Shown: positions 8,259 through 16,688, numbered from the stretch's first letter. The stretch: DNA of 64,000 nt from Inquilinus sp. Marseille-Q2685 (GCF_916619195.1 NZ_CAKAKL010000002.1:808001-872000); one strand, 5' to 3'. Numbers and translations: made by a program. The notes: generated from the sequence alone by a model not told the origin.

Positions 8259-8693
8259 TCAGCGCTTGGTCGTCGGGGTCTTCAGAACGCTCTTCAGCTC
8301 GTCGAAGCTGGCGCTGACGCGCTTGCTGACGATCTCGGCGGCCTCGGTGTTCGACTTGGCCAGGAGCTCGGCCAGCTCTTTGATGTCGGCGATCGCCTTC
8401 TCGAAGGTGGCCTTGGCCAGCTCGGTCTGCTTCGCCAGCTTCTCCTCCGGCGCGCCGGCGGCGACGGCGTTGGAGAACTGGCTCTGCAGCTCGGCCAGGT
8501 TCTGGCGCAGGATCTCGCCCTGGCGGCGGGCGAAGGCCTGCAGCCCCTCCGCCGCGGTGCGGTTGGCGGCGGTCAGCGCCTCGATGTTCTTGCGCTGGGC
8601 CTGCAGCACCGCGTCGAGGTCGACGCCCGGCACCTTGAACTCGCTCAGCAGCTTGGTGAAGTCGACATCCCAGACCGGCGGCACCTTGCTCAT
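8259..8693 (-). CDS. phasin family protein
   Basis: 144 residues, mostly amphipathic helix, with the phasin core IEALTAANRTAAEGLQAFARRQGEILRQNLAEL followed by a heptad-like stretch rich in K, E and A. Phasins coat polyhydroxyalkanoate granules and limit their size. Start at ATG 8691-8693 with AGGAG just upstream. The TetR gene immediately upstream on the same strand could regulate it. No other PHA gene lies in the window. Confidence 0.85.
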   Translation of the reverse strand: MSKVPPVWDVDFTKLLSEFKVPGVDLDAVLQAQRKNIEALTAANRTAAEGLQAFARRQGEILRQNLAELQSQFSNAVAAGAPEEKLAKQTELAKATFEKAIADIKELAELLAKSNTEAAEIVSKRVSASFDELKSVLKTPTTKR

Positions 8694-8804
8694 GGCCCAA
8701 CTCCTGGTTGCACAATTAAACAGCACCTTACACGGGGCCGGCCGCACCGCAAACGGAAATTGTGCACTGCAGCAAAGCTGTCATCCAGCGCAACCGATTG
8801 CCAT

Positions 8805-9446
8805 CTAGTGCAGCGTCGGCTCCTGCCCCGCCTGGGCTTCCGGCTGGGCCGGCGGCTCCGACCGGCGCTCGCCGCGGCCGCGGCCGAAGGTGTTCTCCCA
8901 CTGCTCCGCCTGGCGCAGCCGCTGGTCCAGCGCCTTCATGGTGCGGTCGAGATCCGGCGAATCATCCTGCTCCCAGGCGCGCAGCACCAGCCCGTAGATC
9001 AGGCACAGCGCCTGCACCCGCGCCCGGCCGAGCAGCCCGGAGGTCGAGATGCCGGCGGATTGCAGCGTCCAGCGCATCGACAGCTCGAGCTGCCGTGCCT
9101 GCAACAGCATGGTCAGCGGGTCGAGCCGCAGGTCGCGGAGGATCGCCTTGACCCCGGCGCGATGGCCCGACAGCACGTCGAAGCGGCGCATCAGCAGGTC
9201 GAACAGCCGGTCGCGCGGGCTCTCTTCCTCGCCCGGCAGGCCTTCGGACAGCACCGCCTGGTCGATCATCCGGCTGAACCCTGCCAGCAGCTCCGCCTTG
9301 GTCGGGCAGTGGCGGTACAGCGCCGACATCGGCACCCGCGCCGCCTGGGCGACGTCGGAAAGGGTCAAGGCGCGCCACCCCTTCTCCGCCGCCAGGTCGA
9401 CCGCGGTGGTGACGATGTGGTTCGCAATATCGGCCTTCTTCGCCAT
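8805..9446 (-). CDS. TetR family transcriptional regulator
   Basis: 213 residues. The N-terminal DNA-binding domain (about 1-55) shows IVTTAVDLAAEKGWRALTLSDVAQAARVPMSALYRHCPTK in two blocks, the classic TetR helix-turn-helix. The helical C-terminal ligand domain is unremarkable except for a Pro/Gln/Glu-rich tail after residue 185. It lies upstream of the phasin gene on the same strand; targets are unknown. Confidence 0.85.
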   Translation of the reverse strand: MAKKADIANHIVTTAVDLAAEKGWRALTLSDVAQAARVPMSALYRHCPTKAELLAGFSRMIDQAVLSEGLPGEEESPRDRLFDLLMRRFDVLSGHRAGVKAILRDLRLDPLTMLLQARQLELSMRWTLQSAGISTSGLLGRARVQALCLIYGLVLRAWEQDDSPDLDRTMKALDQRLRQAEQWENTFGRGRGERRSEPPAQPEAQAGQEPTLH

Positions 9447-9488
9447 GGTCCCGGCCCTCGCGCGCTCGGCCTTGCGGCCCCCCGGAGA

Positions 9489-9516
9489 GCGCCCGGCCCC
9501 GAACGGAGCCGGGCGC
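9489..9516. terminator. hairpin between asd and TetR gene
   Basis: Perfect 9-bp inverted repeat GCGCCCGGC/GCCGGGCGC with a 10-base loop, about 50 bases past the asd stop. No T-run follows, so it may be a Rho-dependent or processing site. Confidence 0.4.
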
Positions 9517-9567
9517 GATCGGTTCCAATCTAGCGCAATTCGCCGCGAAGGCGAGCCGGCACCGGGA

Positions 9568-10623
9568 TCACGACCGCAGATGCTCCAGGATCTGCACGGC
9601 GTTGAGGGCGGCGCCCTTCAGCAGCTGGTCGCCCGAGACGAAGAAGGCCAGGGAGCGGCCGCTGGGGTCGCCGAGATCCGTCCGGATGCGGCCGACCAGC
9701 ACCTCGTCCCGGCCGCTCGCCTCGGACGGCATCGGGAAATGGTTCGCGGCCCGGTCGTCGACCAGGCGCAGGCCGGGCGCGCCTTCGAGCAGGCCTCTCG
9801 CCTCCTCCGGTGTCACCACGGAGTCGAACTCGACCGAGAGCGCGATCGAATGGGCCCGCAGCACCGGCACGCGGATGCAGGTGATGCCGATCGGGAGGTC
9901 CGGCGCGCCCAGGATGCGGCGGGTCTCGGCGATCGCCTTCAGCTCCTCGCCGTTGTAGCCGCTGGCCGGGTCGACCTCGGCATTGTGGCTGAACAGGTTG
10001 AAGGCATAGGGGTGGGGCAGCACCTTGGGCTCGAAGGGCCGGCCCTGCAGATGGGCGGCGGTGGCCTCCCGCAGTTCCTCCATCGCCGCGGCGCCGGCGC
10101 CCGAGGCGGCCTGGTAGGTCGCCGCCGAGACCCGCCGCAGCGGATGCGCCCGGTGCAGCGGCGCCAGCGCGACCGTCATGATCGCGGCGACGCAGTTCGG
10201 GTTGGCGACGATGCCGGCATGGCCCGCCAGCGCCGCCGCGTTCACCTCCGGCACCACCAGCGGCACGTCCGGCTGCATACGGAAGGCCGAGGAGTTGTCG
10301 ACCACCACCGCCCCGGCCGCCACCGCTGCCGGGGCGTAGCGCCGGGAGATGCCGGCGCCGGCCGAGAACAAGGCGATGTCGACGCCGGCGAAGCTGCCCT
10401 CCGTCAGCTCCTCGACCACCAGGTCGCGCCTGCGGAACGGGATCGTCCGGCCGGCGGAGCGGGCCGAGGCCAGCGGCCGGACCTCGGCGGCCGGGAAGCG
10501 CCGCGCCTCCAGGCAGCGCAGCAGCTCGATGCCGACCGCTCCGGTGGCGCCGACGATCGCGATCACGGGATCGCGCGAGCGCACGCCGCGCGGGGCTTCT
10601 TGGAGATCGGATGATGCGAGCAC
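9568..10623 (-). CDS. asd: aspartate-semialdehyde dehydrogenase
   Basis: 351 residues. Reduces aspartyl phosphate to aspartate semialdehyde in the pathway to Lys, Met, Thr, Ile and diaminopimelate. The NADP loop is VGATGAVGIELL, the active-site Cys lies in VANPNCVAAIM, and the C-terminal motif is SGDQLLKGAALNAVQI. The start is GTG at 10621-10623, preceded by AGGAAGGA at good spacing. Its leader encodes a Thr-rich peptide and a GC-rich hairpin. The divergence of the AxxYQAASGAG region from gammaproteobacterial enzymes is normal for this subfamily. Confidence 0.9.
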   Translation of the reverse strand: MLASSDLQEAPRGVRSRDPVIAIVGATGAVGIELLRCLEARRFPAAEVRPLASARSAGRTIPFRRRDLVVEELTEGSFAGVDIALFSAGAGISRRYAPAAVAAGAVVVDNSSAFRMQPDVPLVVPEVNAAALAGHAGIVANPNCVAAIMTVALAPLHRAHPLRRVSAATYQAASGAGAAAMEELREATAAHLQGRPFEPKVLPHPYAFNLFSHNAEVDPASGYNGEELKAIAETRRILGAPDLPIGITCIRVPVLRAHSIALSVEFDSVVTPEEARGLLEGAPGLRLVDDRAANHFPMPSEASGRDEVLVGRIRTDLGDPSGRSLAFFVSGDQLLKGAALNAVQILEHLRS

Positions 10624-10671
10624 GATGTCGTCCTTCCTGTTGAACCGGGAGGGACGATGGCTTCACCGGTG

Positions 10672-10696
10672 GGCCCCGTCCGTCCTCGGCGGGGCC
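10672..10696 (-). promoter_or_regulatory. candidate attenuator hairpin in the asd leader
   Basis: GGCCCCG and CGGGGCC form a perfect 7-bp stem with an 11-base loop, 22 bases after the leader-peptide stop and about 50 before the asd start. There is no T-run, so control might act on translation or Rho access rather than intrinsic termination. Confidence 0.45.
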
Positions 10697-10718
10697 TCTG
10701 GTTGCTAGGACGCGGCGG

Positions 10719-10793
10719 TCACCGCGCGCACCAGGGAGCGCCCGCCGTAGCGGTCGTCTTGGTGGTGCGCTTCAGGATGATCGTCGTCGCCAT
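10719..10793 (-). CDS. Thr/Ile-rich leader peptide of asd
   Basis: 24 residues starting at ATG 10791-10793: MATTIILKRTTKTTATAG followed by APWCAR. Seven of the first 16 residues are Thr (ACG/ACC), with two adjacent Ile codons, and both are end products of the pathway that asd feeds. The peptide ends 95 bases before asd and is followed by a stable hairpin. This is the arrangement of threonine-operon leader peptides such as enterobacterial ThrL. The ribosome-binding site is weak (AGG). Coding status rests on composition and position. Confidence 0.65.
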   Translation of the reverse strand: MATTIILKRTTKTTATAGAPWCAR

Positions 10794-10825
10794 GGACCTG
10801 TCGTAGCGTCCCGCAGCGAGACGAG

Positions 10826-11326
10826 TCAACCGGTGCCGTCTCGCTTCGCCACGTCGGCGACCACGCCGCCGGTCAGGGCCACCAGCTGCTCCGGCGTCAG
10901 GGCGAAGACCGAGTTCGGCGTCCCGGCCGCGGCCCAGATCCGGGGCAGCGCCAGCAGGTCGCGGTCGATCACCACATGCGGCGGCGTGGCGTGGCCGACC
11001 GGGGCGACGCCGCCGATGGCGAAGCCGGTGGCGTCGCGCACGAAGCCGGCATCGGCGCGCTCGATCCGGGCGCCGTCGATCCGGTCCCTCAGCGCCGTCG
11101 CCACCGCCGCCTCGTCGACCCGGTTGACGCCGCTGGCGATCACCAGCACCGGCCGGGCGCTGCCGCGGATGCGGAACACCAGCGACTTGGCGATCTGCGC
11201 CACCTCGCAGCCGATCGCCGCCGCGGCGTCGGCAGAGGTGCGGGTCGATGCGTCGAACACCCGGATCTCGGGGGCATGCCCCGCCGCCGCCAGCGCCGCG
11301 GCGACGCGTTCGCTGCTGCTGGCCAT
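10826..11326 (-). CDS. YbaK/EbsC family aminoacyl-tRNA deacylase
   Basis: 166 residues with the YbaK fold: residues 20-60 include a TRTSADAAAAIGCEVAQIAK block, the key Lys in QIAKSLVF, and later GFAIGGVAPVGH, which lines the active site. Family members clear mischarged tRNA (for example Cys-tRNA-Pro). Its ATG overlaps the proC TAA (TAATG), so it is translationally coupled to proC. Confidence 0.88.
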   Translation of the reverse strand: MASSSERVAAALAAAGHAPEIRVFDASTRTSADAAAAIGCEVAQIAKSLVFRIRGSARPVLVIASGVNRVDEAAVATALRDRIDGARIERADAGFVRDATGFAIGGVAPVGHATPPHVVIDRDLLALPRIWAAAGTPNSVFALTPEQLVALTGGVVADVAKRDGTG

Positions 11327-12120
11327 TACGCCAGCTCGCGGCCGCGCTGCGTCGCCGCGGCGACGGCCTTGGTCATCAGCGGCTGCAGCCCGTCCGGCGC
11401 CATCAGCACGTCCAGCGCCGCCTGGGTGGTGCCCTTCGGGCTGGTCACGGCGATGCGCAGCTCCGCCGCGCTCTCGGTCGCGGCCCCGGCCAGGGCGCCG
11501 GCGCCGACCACGGTCTGCCGCGCCAGCTGCATCGCCAGCTCGGCCGGCAGCCCGGCGGCACGGCCGGCCTCAGCCAGGGTCTCGATCAGGTAGAAGACAT
11601 AGGCCGGGCCGCTGCCGGAGACGCCCGTGACCGCGTTCATCAGCGCGTCGTCCTCGATCCAGGCGGTCTGCCCGGCGGCCTGCATCAGCGTCTCGGCGCG
11701 GCGGCGCTGCTCCGGCGTCACCGCGGCGTTCGCGACCAGGACGGAGATGCCCTGGCCGATCGCGGCCGGGGTGTTCGGCATGGCGCGGACCACCGCAGCC
11801 TCCGCCCCCAGCCCCTGCTCCAGCCAGGCCAGGGTGCGGCCGGCGGCGATCGACAGGAACAGCGTTCCCGGCCCGGCGAAGCGGCGATAGGCCGGCAGCG
11901 CCTCGGGCATCATCTGCGGCTTCACCGCCAGCACCACCACCTCGGGCGCCAGATCGGCCGGCAGCCCGGCGGCACCGCGCACATGGTGCAGCCGCGGGTC
12001 GGCGAGGCCGAGCTCGGCCGGCTCCACCGCCCAGATCCGGTCGGCCGCCTTGCCGGCCAGCCAGCCCTTGACCAGCGCGCTTCCCATCCGGCCGCAGCCG
12101 ACCAGCAGAAGATCGGACAC
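11326..12120 (-). CDS. proC: pyrroline-5-carboxylate reductase
   Basis: 264 residues; last step of proline synthesis. The N-terminal Rossmann loop LLVGCGRMGSALVKGW binds NAD(P)H, VVRAMPNTPAAIGQG is the usual second motif, and the signature ALMNAVTGVSGSGPAYVF lies around residues 155-175. GTG start at 12118-12120 with GGGAG upstream; extending further would read into nonhomologous sequence. Forms an operon with the YbaK gene, a sensible pairing if that protein edits tRNA-Pro. Confidence 0.92.
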   Translation of the reverse strand: MSDLLLVGCGRMGSALVKGWLAGKAADRIWAVEPAELGLADPRLHHVRGAAGLPADLAPEVVVLAVKPQMMPEALPAYRRFAGPGTLFLSIAAGRTLAWLEQGLGAEAAVVRAMPNTPAAIGQGISVLVANAAVTPEQRRRAETLMQAAGQTAWIEDDALMNAVTGVSGSGPAYVFYLIETLAEAGRAAGLPAELAMQLARQTVVGAGALAGAATESAAELRIAVTSPKGTTQAALDVLMAPDGLQPLMTKAVAAATQRGRELA

Positions 12121-12317
12121 CTGTCGCTCCCCGTTCCGTCGAGACGCGCCATCATGGCGCCGTCCCGGACGGGCGCAAGGTTCTTCGCGGACAGGGCCGG
12201 AACCTGGACGGATGCTCTCCATTTCTTAAGCTGCGGAGATCCCGGCTTTGCCGGAGATTGACGCTCACGGTTCCCGCCGCCGGGTCACCGCCCGGCGGCG
12301 AAGATGGAGAGCGAAGC

Positions 12318-12794
12318 ATGGTCACCCTCCCCCACGCGGTTTCCGCCGTCCTTCTCGCCGGCCTGATGGCCGCATCGCCGGCCTGGGCCCAGACCAGCGT
12401 CGTCCAGCCCACCGCGCCGGCCCCGACCACCGTGCCGGAGAAGGCGATGCCCTATCCGGTGCCGCCCGGCACCCAGCTCGAGCAGCCACGCCGGTCGCCG
12501 GTCGCGCCCGACCCGCGCCATCCCGCGGTCTCGGCGACGGCGGGCGGGGCGGCGCCGGCCGATCCGCGCGAATACGCGACCAGCACGCCGATCACCGTGA
12601 CCGGCCGGATCGACGGCGTCTCCCGCCGCAACGGCGTGACCTCGTTCCGCCTGCAGACCCCGACCGAAGCGTGGACCGTGGTGGTGCCGCCCGACCAGCC
12701 CGGCCGGGTCTCCAGCGGCCGCCGGGTCACCGTGGTCGGCTACCCGCATGTCGAGATCCGCAACCAGCTGCTGGCCCAGAGCGTCGGCCAGTAG
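12318..12794 (+). CDS. secreted hypothetical protein
   Basis: 158 residues. A signal peptide of about 24 residues ends in SPAWA. A Pro-rich linker follows to about residue 75. The C-terminal 70 residues (ITVTGRIDGVSRRNGVTSF, then WTVVVPP and RVTVVGYPHVEIRNQLLA) alternate hydrophobic and polar residues and look like a small OB-type beta barrel. No recognised family. Start at ATG 12318 after GGAGAG; a periplasmic location is likely. Confidence 0.65.
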   Translation: MVTLPHAVSAVLLAGLMAASPAWAQTSVVQPTAPAPTTVPEKAMPYPVPPGTQLEQPRRSPVAPDPRHPAVSATAGGAAPADPREYATSTPITVTGRIDGVSRRNGVTSFRLQTPTEAWTVVVPPDQPGRVSSGRRVTVVGYPHVEIRNQLLAQSVGQ

Positions 12795-12803
12795 TCCGGT
12801 CGG

Positions 12804-13172
12804 TCAGGCCACGCAGATGCCCGGCACCGCAGCCTTCTGGAACAGGTGCGGCGACGCGACGGCCGAAGCCGGATAGGCCGACAGCTTCGCCCGGAACTCC
12901 GGATTCGCGAAGGCGGCCCGGAAATCGGCCGTCGATTCCCAGACGGCATGGTTCAGATAGGTCGGGCTGTCGCCGATCGCCCGGTGCAGCTGGGTCGAGA
13001 TGAAGCCCGGCTGGCGCTTCATGATCCCCGCGTCGCCCCGCCACGCCCGGAGGAAGGCCTGCTCGTCGGCCGCGTCCATCGTGAAGACGTTGACCAGCAC
13101 GACCGGCGCGGCGTCGACGGCGAGCTGGCGGTCGATCGGGAAGGCGGGATCCAGGGGTCGCATCTGCGGCAT
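12804..13172 (-). CDS. antibiotic biosynthesis monooxygenase (ABM) domain protein
   Basis: 122 residues with a ferredoxin-like ABM fold: VVLVNVFTMDAADEQAFLRAW, GFISTQLHRAIGD and YLNHAVWESTADFRAAF. Such small cofactor-free enzymes oxidise quinols or degrade aromatic or haem-like molecules. Start at ATG 13170-13172 with GGAG upstream. It diverges from a MarR gene and shares with it a perfect palindrome at 13230, so it is probably the MarR target. Confidence 0.8.
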   Translation of the reverse strand: MPQMRPLDPAFPIDRQLAVDAAPVVLVNVFTMDAADEQAFLRAWRGDAGIMKRQPGFISTQLHRAIGDSPTYLNHAVWESTADFRAAFANPEFRAKLSAYPASAVASPHLFQKAAVPGICVA

Positions 13173-13229
13173 GACAAGCTCCGTCCGATATGGTTGCATG
13201 ATGTCAAATTGGAGTGACCGCAACAGACC

Positions 13230-13253
13230 ATATTGACATTATAATGTCAATAT
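13230..13253. promoter_or_regulatory. MarR operator overlapping -10 hexamers
   Basis: Perfect 24-bp palindrome with half-site ATATTGACATTA, midway between the divergent ABM and MarR genes. Its centre contains TATAAT (13240-13245), which by symmetry can serve as part of a -10 on either strand. A further half-site, ATGTCAA, is at 13201-13207. Binding by a MarR dimer would block both promoters. Confidence 0.75.
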
Positions 13254-13269
13254 CACTGCATGGTGACAC

Positions 13270-13746
13270 GTGACCGGAGCGACGCGAACGCCGGCGGGGA
13301 CCGCCTTGACCGACCTGATCCTCGACCTGTTCCGGCTGAACAGCCGGATCGTCAGCGCGGGGGACCGGCTGGTCGTCGGGCTGGGCCTGACCAGCGCCCG
13401 CTGGCAGGTGCTCGGCACCATCGTCGCGGCGGACCGGCCGCAGCCGGTGGCCTGGCTGGCGCGCGACATGGGCGCCAACCGCCAGAACGTCCAGCGCATC
13501 GTCAACGATCTGGAGGCGGAAGGGCTGGTCGTCTTCCGGCCCAACCCGCATCACCGGCGGGCGCAGCTGGTGGAGCTGACCGGCAAGGGCAGAGAGACCT
13601 TCGACGCCGCCATGCGCCTGCAGGCCCCCTGGGTCGACGGCCTGGCCGAAGGGCTGCGGGTCGAGGACATCGCGACGACCCACGCCGTCATGTCGGCGCT
13701 GCGCCGGAAGCTGGAAGGCAACGGGGAAGCCGGCGGGCAGGACTGA
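13270..13746 (+). CDS. MarR family transcriptional regulator
   Basis: 158 residues with the MarR winged helix: LTSARWQVLGTIVAADRPQPVAWLARDMGANRQNVQRIVNDLEAEGL in consecutive blocks (about 40-90), then the wing FRPNPHHRRAQLVELTGKG. GTG start at 13270; an in-frame stop at 13264 rules out longer forms. Likely autoregulated and controlling the divergent monooxygenase gene through the palindrome at 13230-13253. Ligand unknown, probably phenolic or quinone-like given the target. Confidence 0.85.
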   Translation: MTGATRTPAGTALTDLILDLFRLNSRIVSAGDRLVVGLGLTSARWQVLGTIVAADRPQPVAWLARDMGANRQNVQRIVNDLEAEGLVVFRPNPHHRRAQLVELTGKGRETFDAAMRLQAPWVDGLAEGLRVEDIATTHAVMSALRRKLEGNGEAGGQD

Positions 13747-13859
13747 CCTATCCCTAGGTATGATCCGGCCTGATCGCATGTCCGATAAGCCGGACCGCCC
13801 CTTTCGGCTAGCTTGTCATGGCACAGCGGCTCTCCCCCCGACACCGCTGATGTCCACCG

Positions 13860-13894
13860 CCCGCCACTGTCCCTGCCCCCCCGACAGTGGCGGG
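13860..13894. promoter_or_regulatory. strong stem-loop upstream of the peroxidase gene
   Basis: Perfect 12-bp inverted repeat CCCGCCACTGTC/GACAGTGGCGGG with an 11-base loop, in the 263-base gap between the MarR gene and the peroxidase gene. No T-run follows. It could be the MarR transcript end or a leader structure; no promoter was clear. Confidence 0.45.
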
Positions 13895-14009
13895 CTCCCC
13901 TTACAGACGGCAAGACGAACATCGGGCCAGGCAACCTTTCCGGCTCGTCCGACGAAGAGACAATACCCTCGGATCGAGGCCCTCGAGTCCCCTGTACAGC
14001 GAGGATGGA

Positions 14010-15062
14010 ATGCCCCAGCCGCAACGATCGCGTTCCGCTCTCGGATCGCTGGCCCTGATCGCAGTCGTCGTCGGTGCCGGCGGCGCGGCCTTCGCCTACA
14101 CGGCGGGGTGGCTCTCGCCCCAGCGCCTGACCCCGGACAAGCTGGTGTCTGCGCTGGCGCCGCCCGGCGGCGCGGCCCCCGGCCATCGCCGCAACCATGC
14201 CAAGGGGATCTGCTTCACCGGCGTCTTCGGGTCCAACGGCGCCGGGGCGGCTCTGTCGAAGGCCCGGGTCTTCGCCGCGGGCGAGTACCCCGCCCTCGGG
14301 CGCTTCAACCTCGCCACCCCGAACCCGAACGCCGAGGACGCGACGGTCCGCGTGCACGGCATCGGGCTGCAGATCACGACGCCGGACGGGCAGGAATGGC
14401 GCAGCGCCATGATCGACCCGCCGGTCTTCCCGGTGGCGACGCCGCAGGCCTTCTACGAGCTGCTGACCGCCTCCGGCAGCAAGGACCCGGAGGCGATGAA
14501 GCGCTTCGCCGCCGCGCATCCGGAATTCGGCGCCTTCGTGGCCTGGGCGCAGAGCGCGCCCTGGACCGGCAGCTATGCCGAGGACCGGTTCAACAGCCTG
14601 AACAGCTTCGTCTTCACCGATGCCTCCGGCGCCGACCGCACGGTACGCTGGTCGCTGCTGCCGGCGGCGCAGACCGTGCCGGTGCCGCCGGAGGAGCTGG
14701 CGAAGCGCGGCCCCGACCTCCTGGAGCAGGAGATCACCCAGCGCGTCGCCGCCGGCCCGCAGCGCTGGACCCTGGCGGTGACCGTCGCCGATCCGGGCGA
14801 TCCGACCGCGGACCCGAGCAAGGCCTGGCCGGCGGACCGCCGCACCGTCGAGGTCGGCACCCTGATTGTGCAGCGGATCGAGGCCGAGCCGCACGGCCCC
14901 TGCCGCGACATCAATTTCGACCCCACCGTGCTGCCCGACGGCATCCGCACCTCGGACGACCCCTTCCCCGCCGCGCGGTCGGCCGCCTATGCCGTGTCCT
15001 ACAACCTGCGCACCGCGGAAGAGCAGGACTATCCGCGCACCGAGACGGGAGCGAAGCCATGA
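14010..15062 (+). CDS. catalase-family peroxidase, membrane-anchored (SrpA-like)
   Basis: 350 residues. One N-terminal transmembrane or signal segment (about 12-33) is followed by a shortened catalase fold. The haem-side His is in RRNHAKGICFTG, and ARVFAAGEYPALGRFNLATPNPN and RVHGIGLQI match catalase-related peroxidases. At 350 residues it is shorter than true catalases (about 480 or more). The stop overlaps the cytochrome b561 start (ATGA), so the pair probably forms a periplasm-facing peroxide-reducing unit fed with electrons from quinol. Start at ATG 14010 with GAGGA upstream. Confidence 0.85.
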   Translation: MPQPQRSRSALGSLALIAVVVGAGGAAFAYTAGWLSPQRLTPDKLVSALAPPGGAAPGHRRNHAKGICFTGVFGSNGAGAALSKARVFAAGEYPALGRFNLATPNPNAEDATVRVHGIGLQITTPDGQEWRSAMIDPPVFPVATPQAFYELLTASGSKDPEAMKRFAAAHPEFGAFVAWAQSAPWTGSYAEDRFNSLNSFVFTDASGADRTVRWSLLPAAQTVPVPPEELAKRGPDLLEQEITQRVAAGPQRWTLAVTVADPGDPTADPSKAWPADRRTVEVGTLIVQRIEAEPHGPCRDINFDPTVLPDGIRTSDDPFPAARSAAYAVSYNLRTAEEQDYPRTETGAKP

Positions 15063-15637
15063 CCAGCGGCCGCCGGCACTTCACCGCATCCCAGCGCCTG
15101 CTGCACTGGCTGCTGGCCGTCTGCATCCTGGCCATGCTGTTCATCGGCGTCGGCATGGTGTCCACCGTCATGCCGAAGCATCTGACGCTCGTGGCGATCC
15201 ACAAGCCGCTCGGTATCGCCATCCTGGTGCTGGTGCTGATCCGCCTGGGGCTGCGGCTGCGCTACGGCGCGCCGGCGCTGCCGGCCGACATGCCCGAGCC
15301 GATGAAGCTGGCCGCGCATCTGTCGCACATCGCCTTCTACCTGCTGATGATCGGCATGCCGCTGATCGGCTGGGGCATGCTGTCGGCCGCGGCCTATCCG
15401 GTCGTGCTGTTCCCCGGCGTCACCCTGCCGCCGATCCTGCCGCAGGATGCCGGCCTGCACGCCCTGCTGTGGAGCGCGCATGTGTATCTGGCCTTCGCCT
15501 TCTTCGCGCTGATCCTGCTGCATGTCGCCGCGGCGCTGTACCACGCCCTGGTGCGGCGCGACGGCGTGTTCGAGGCGATGGCGCCCGTGCCGTCCCGCGA
15601 CGGCGCCGCCGCCCCGTCCGAGCGCCAGGCGGTCTGA
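15059..15637 (+). CDS. cytochrome b561
   Basis: 192 residues with four hydrophobic helices and the haem-ligand histidines of the bacterial b561 family: LLHWLLA near residue 16, AIHKPLG near 48, and later ones in LSHIAFY, LHALLWSAHVYLA and LLHVAAALYHALV. It passes electrons from quinol or superoxide in the inner membrane. Translationally coupled to the catalase-like peroxidase, a pairing seen widely in proteobacteria. Confidence 0.9.
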   Translation: MTSGRRHFTASQRLLHWLLAVCILAMLFIGVGMVSTVMPKHLTLVAIHKPLGIAILVLVLIRLGLRLRYGAPALPADMPEPMKLAAHLSHIAFYLLMIGMPLIGWGMLSAAAYPVVLFPGVTLPPILPQDAGLHALLWSAHVYLAFAFFALILLHVAAALYHALVRRDGVFEAMAPVPSRDGAAAPSERQAV

Positions 15638-15656
15638 ACGGAGCGGCGTCGCGGGG

Positions 15657-16688
15657 TCAGCGCCCGCCCTCGATCCTGCGGCGCCGCTGGTTGATGCCGC
15701 CGGCGCCGTAGGGGTAGTCCGCCATCTCGGGCCGGCTCGCGGCGTCCAGCACGGCCATCTCCTCGCCGGTCAGCGCCAGGCTCGCCGCACCGAGATTGTC
15801 GGCCAGCTGCTGCCGGGTGCGTGCGCCCAGGATCACCGAGGTCACCGCCGGCTGCGCCGCGACCCAGGCCAGCGCCACCTGCGCCATGCCGATCCCGCGC
15901 GCCCGGGCGATGTCCTCGACCGCCCCGATCACCGCCCAGGTGGCCGGCTTGGCGTTGCGGGCGTCATAGGCCTCCATGCCGCGCTGGGGGTTCTCGCCCA
16001 GGCGGGTGGCGCCGGTCGGCATCTGGTCGCGCTTGTACTTGCCGGACAGCCAGCCGCCGCCCAGGGGCGACCAGGGCAGCAGCCCGATGCCCGCGTCGAG
16101 GCAAGCCGGCACGATCTCGTGCTCGATGTCGCGGACCAGGAGGTTGTATTGCGGCTGCAGCGTCACCGGCGGGGCGTAGCCGTTCGCCTTGGCCAGCCAC
16201 ACCGCCTTGGTCAGCTGCCAGCCGAGGAAGTTCGAGAAGCCGTAATAGGCGATCTTGCCGTTGCGCACCGAATCGTCGAGGAAGCGCAGCGTCTCCTCCA
16301 GCGGCGTCAGCGCGTCCCAGGCGTGCATCTGGTAAAGGTCGATCTGTTCGACCCCCAGGCGCCGCAGCGAGGCGTCGAGCGCCGCCCCAAGGTGTTTGCG
16401 CGACAGGCCAAGGTCATTCGGCCCCTGCCCCATCGGGAAGCGGCCCTTGGTGGCGATCACCAGGCTCTGGCCGATGCCGGGCCGGCTCTTCAGCCAGCGG
16501 CCGATGATCTCCTCCGACACGCCGGTGCTGTAGACATCCGCCGTGTCGAGGAAGTTGCCGCCGGCCTCCACATAGTCGTTCATCAGCGCGAAGGACGTCG
16601 CTTCGTCGGATTCCTTGCCGAAGGTCATGGTGCCGAGGCAATAGGCCGTCACCACCGCGCCGCTGTTGCCGAGCTTGCGATACTCCAT
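15657..16688 (-). CDS. aldo/keto reductase
   Basis: 343-residue NADPH-dependent (alpha/beta)8-barrel oxidoreductase. The catalytic Asp and Tyr lie in GGNFLDTADVYSTGVSE and the Lys in VIATKGRF; YYGFSNFLGWQL and SVILGARTRQQLADNLG are family hallmarks, the latter contacting NADP. Substrate unknown. Convergent with the cytochrome b561 gene. Confidence 0.9.
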   Translation of the reverse strand: MEYRKLGNSGAVVTAYCLGTMTFGKESDEATSFALMNDYVEAGGNFLDTADVYSTGVSEEIIGRWLKSRPGIGQSLVIATKGRFPMGQGPNDLGLSRKHLGAALDASLRRLGVEQIDLYQMHAWDALTPLEETLRFLDDSVRNGKIAYYGFSNFLGWQLTKAVWLAKANGYAPPVTLQPQYNLLVRDIEHEIVPACLDAGIGLLPWSPLGGGWLSGKYKRDQMPTGATRLGENPQRGMEAYDARNAKPATWAVIGAVEDIARARGIGMAQVALAWVAAQPAVTSVILGARTRQQLADNLGAASLALTGEEMAVLDAASRPEMADYPYGAGGINQRRRRIEGGR

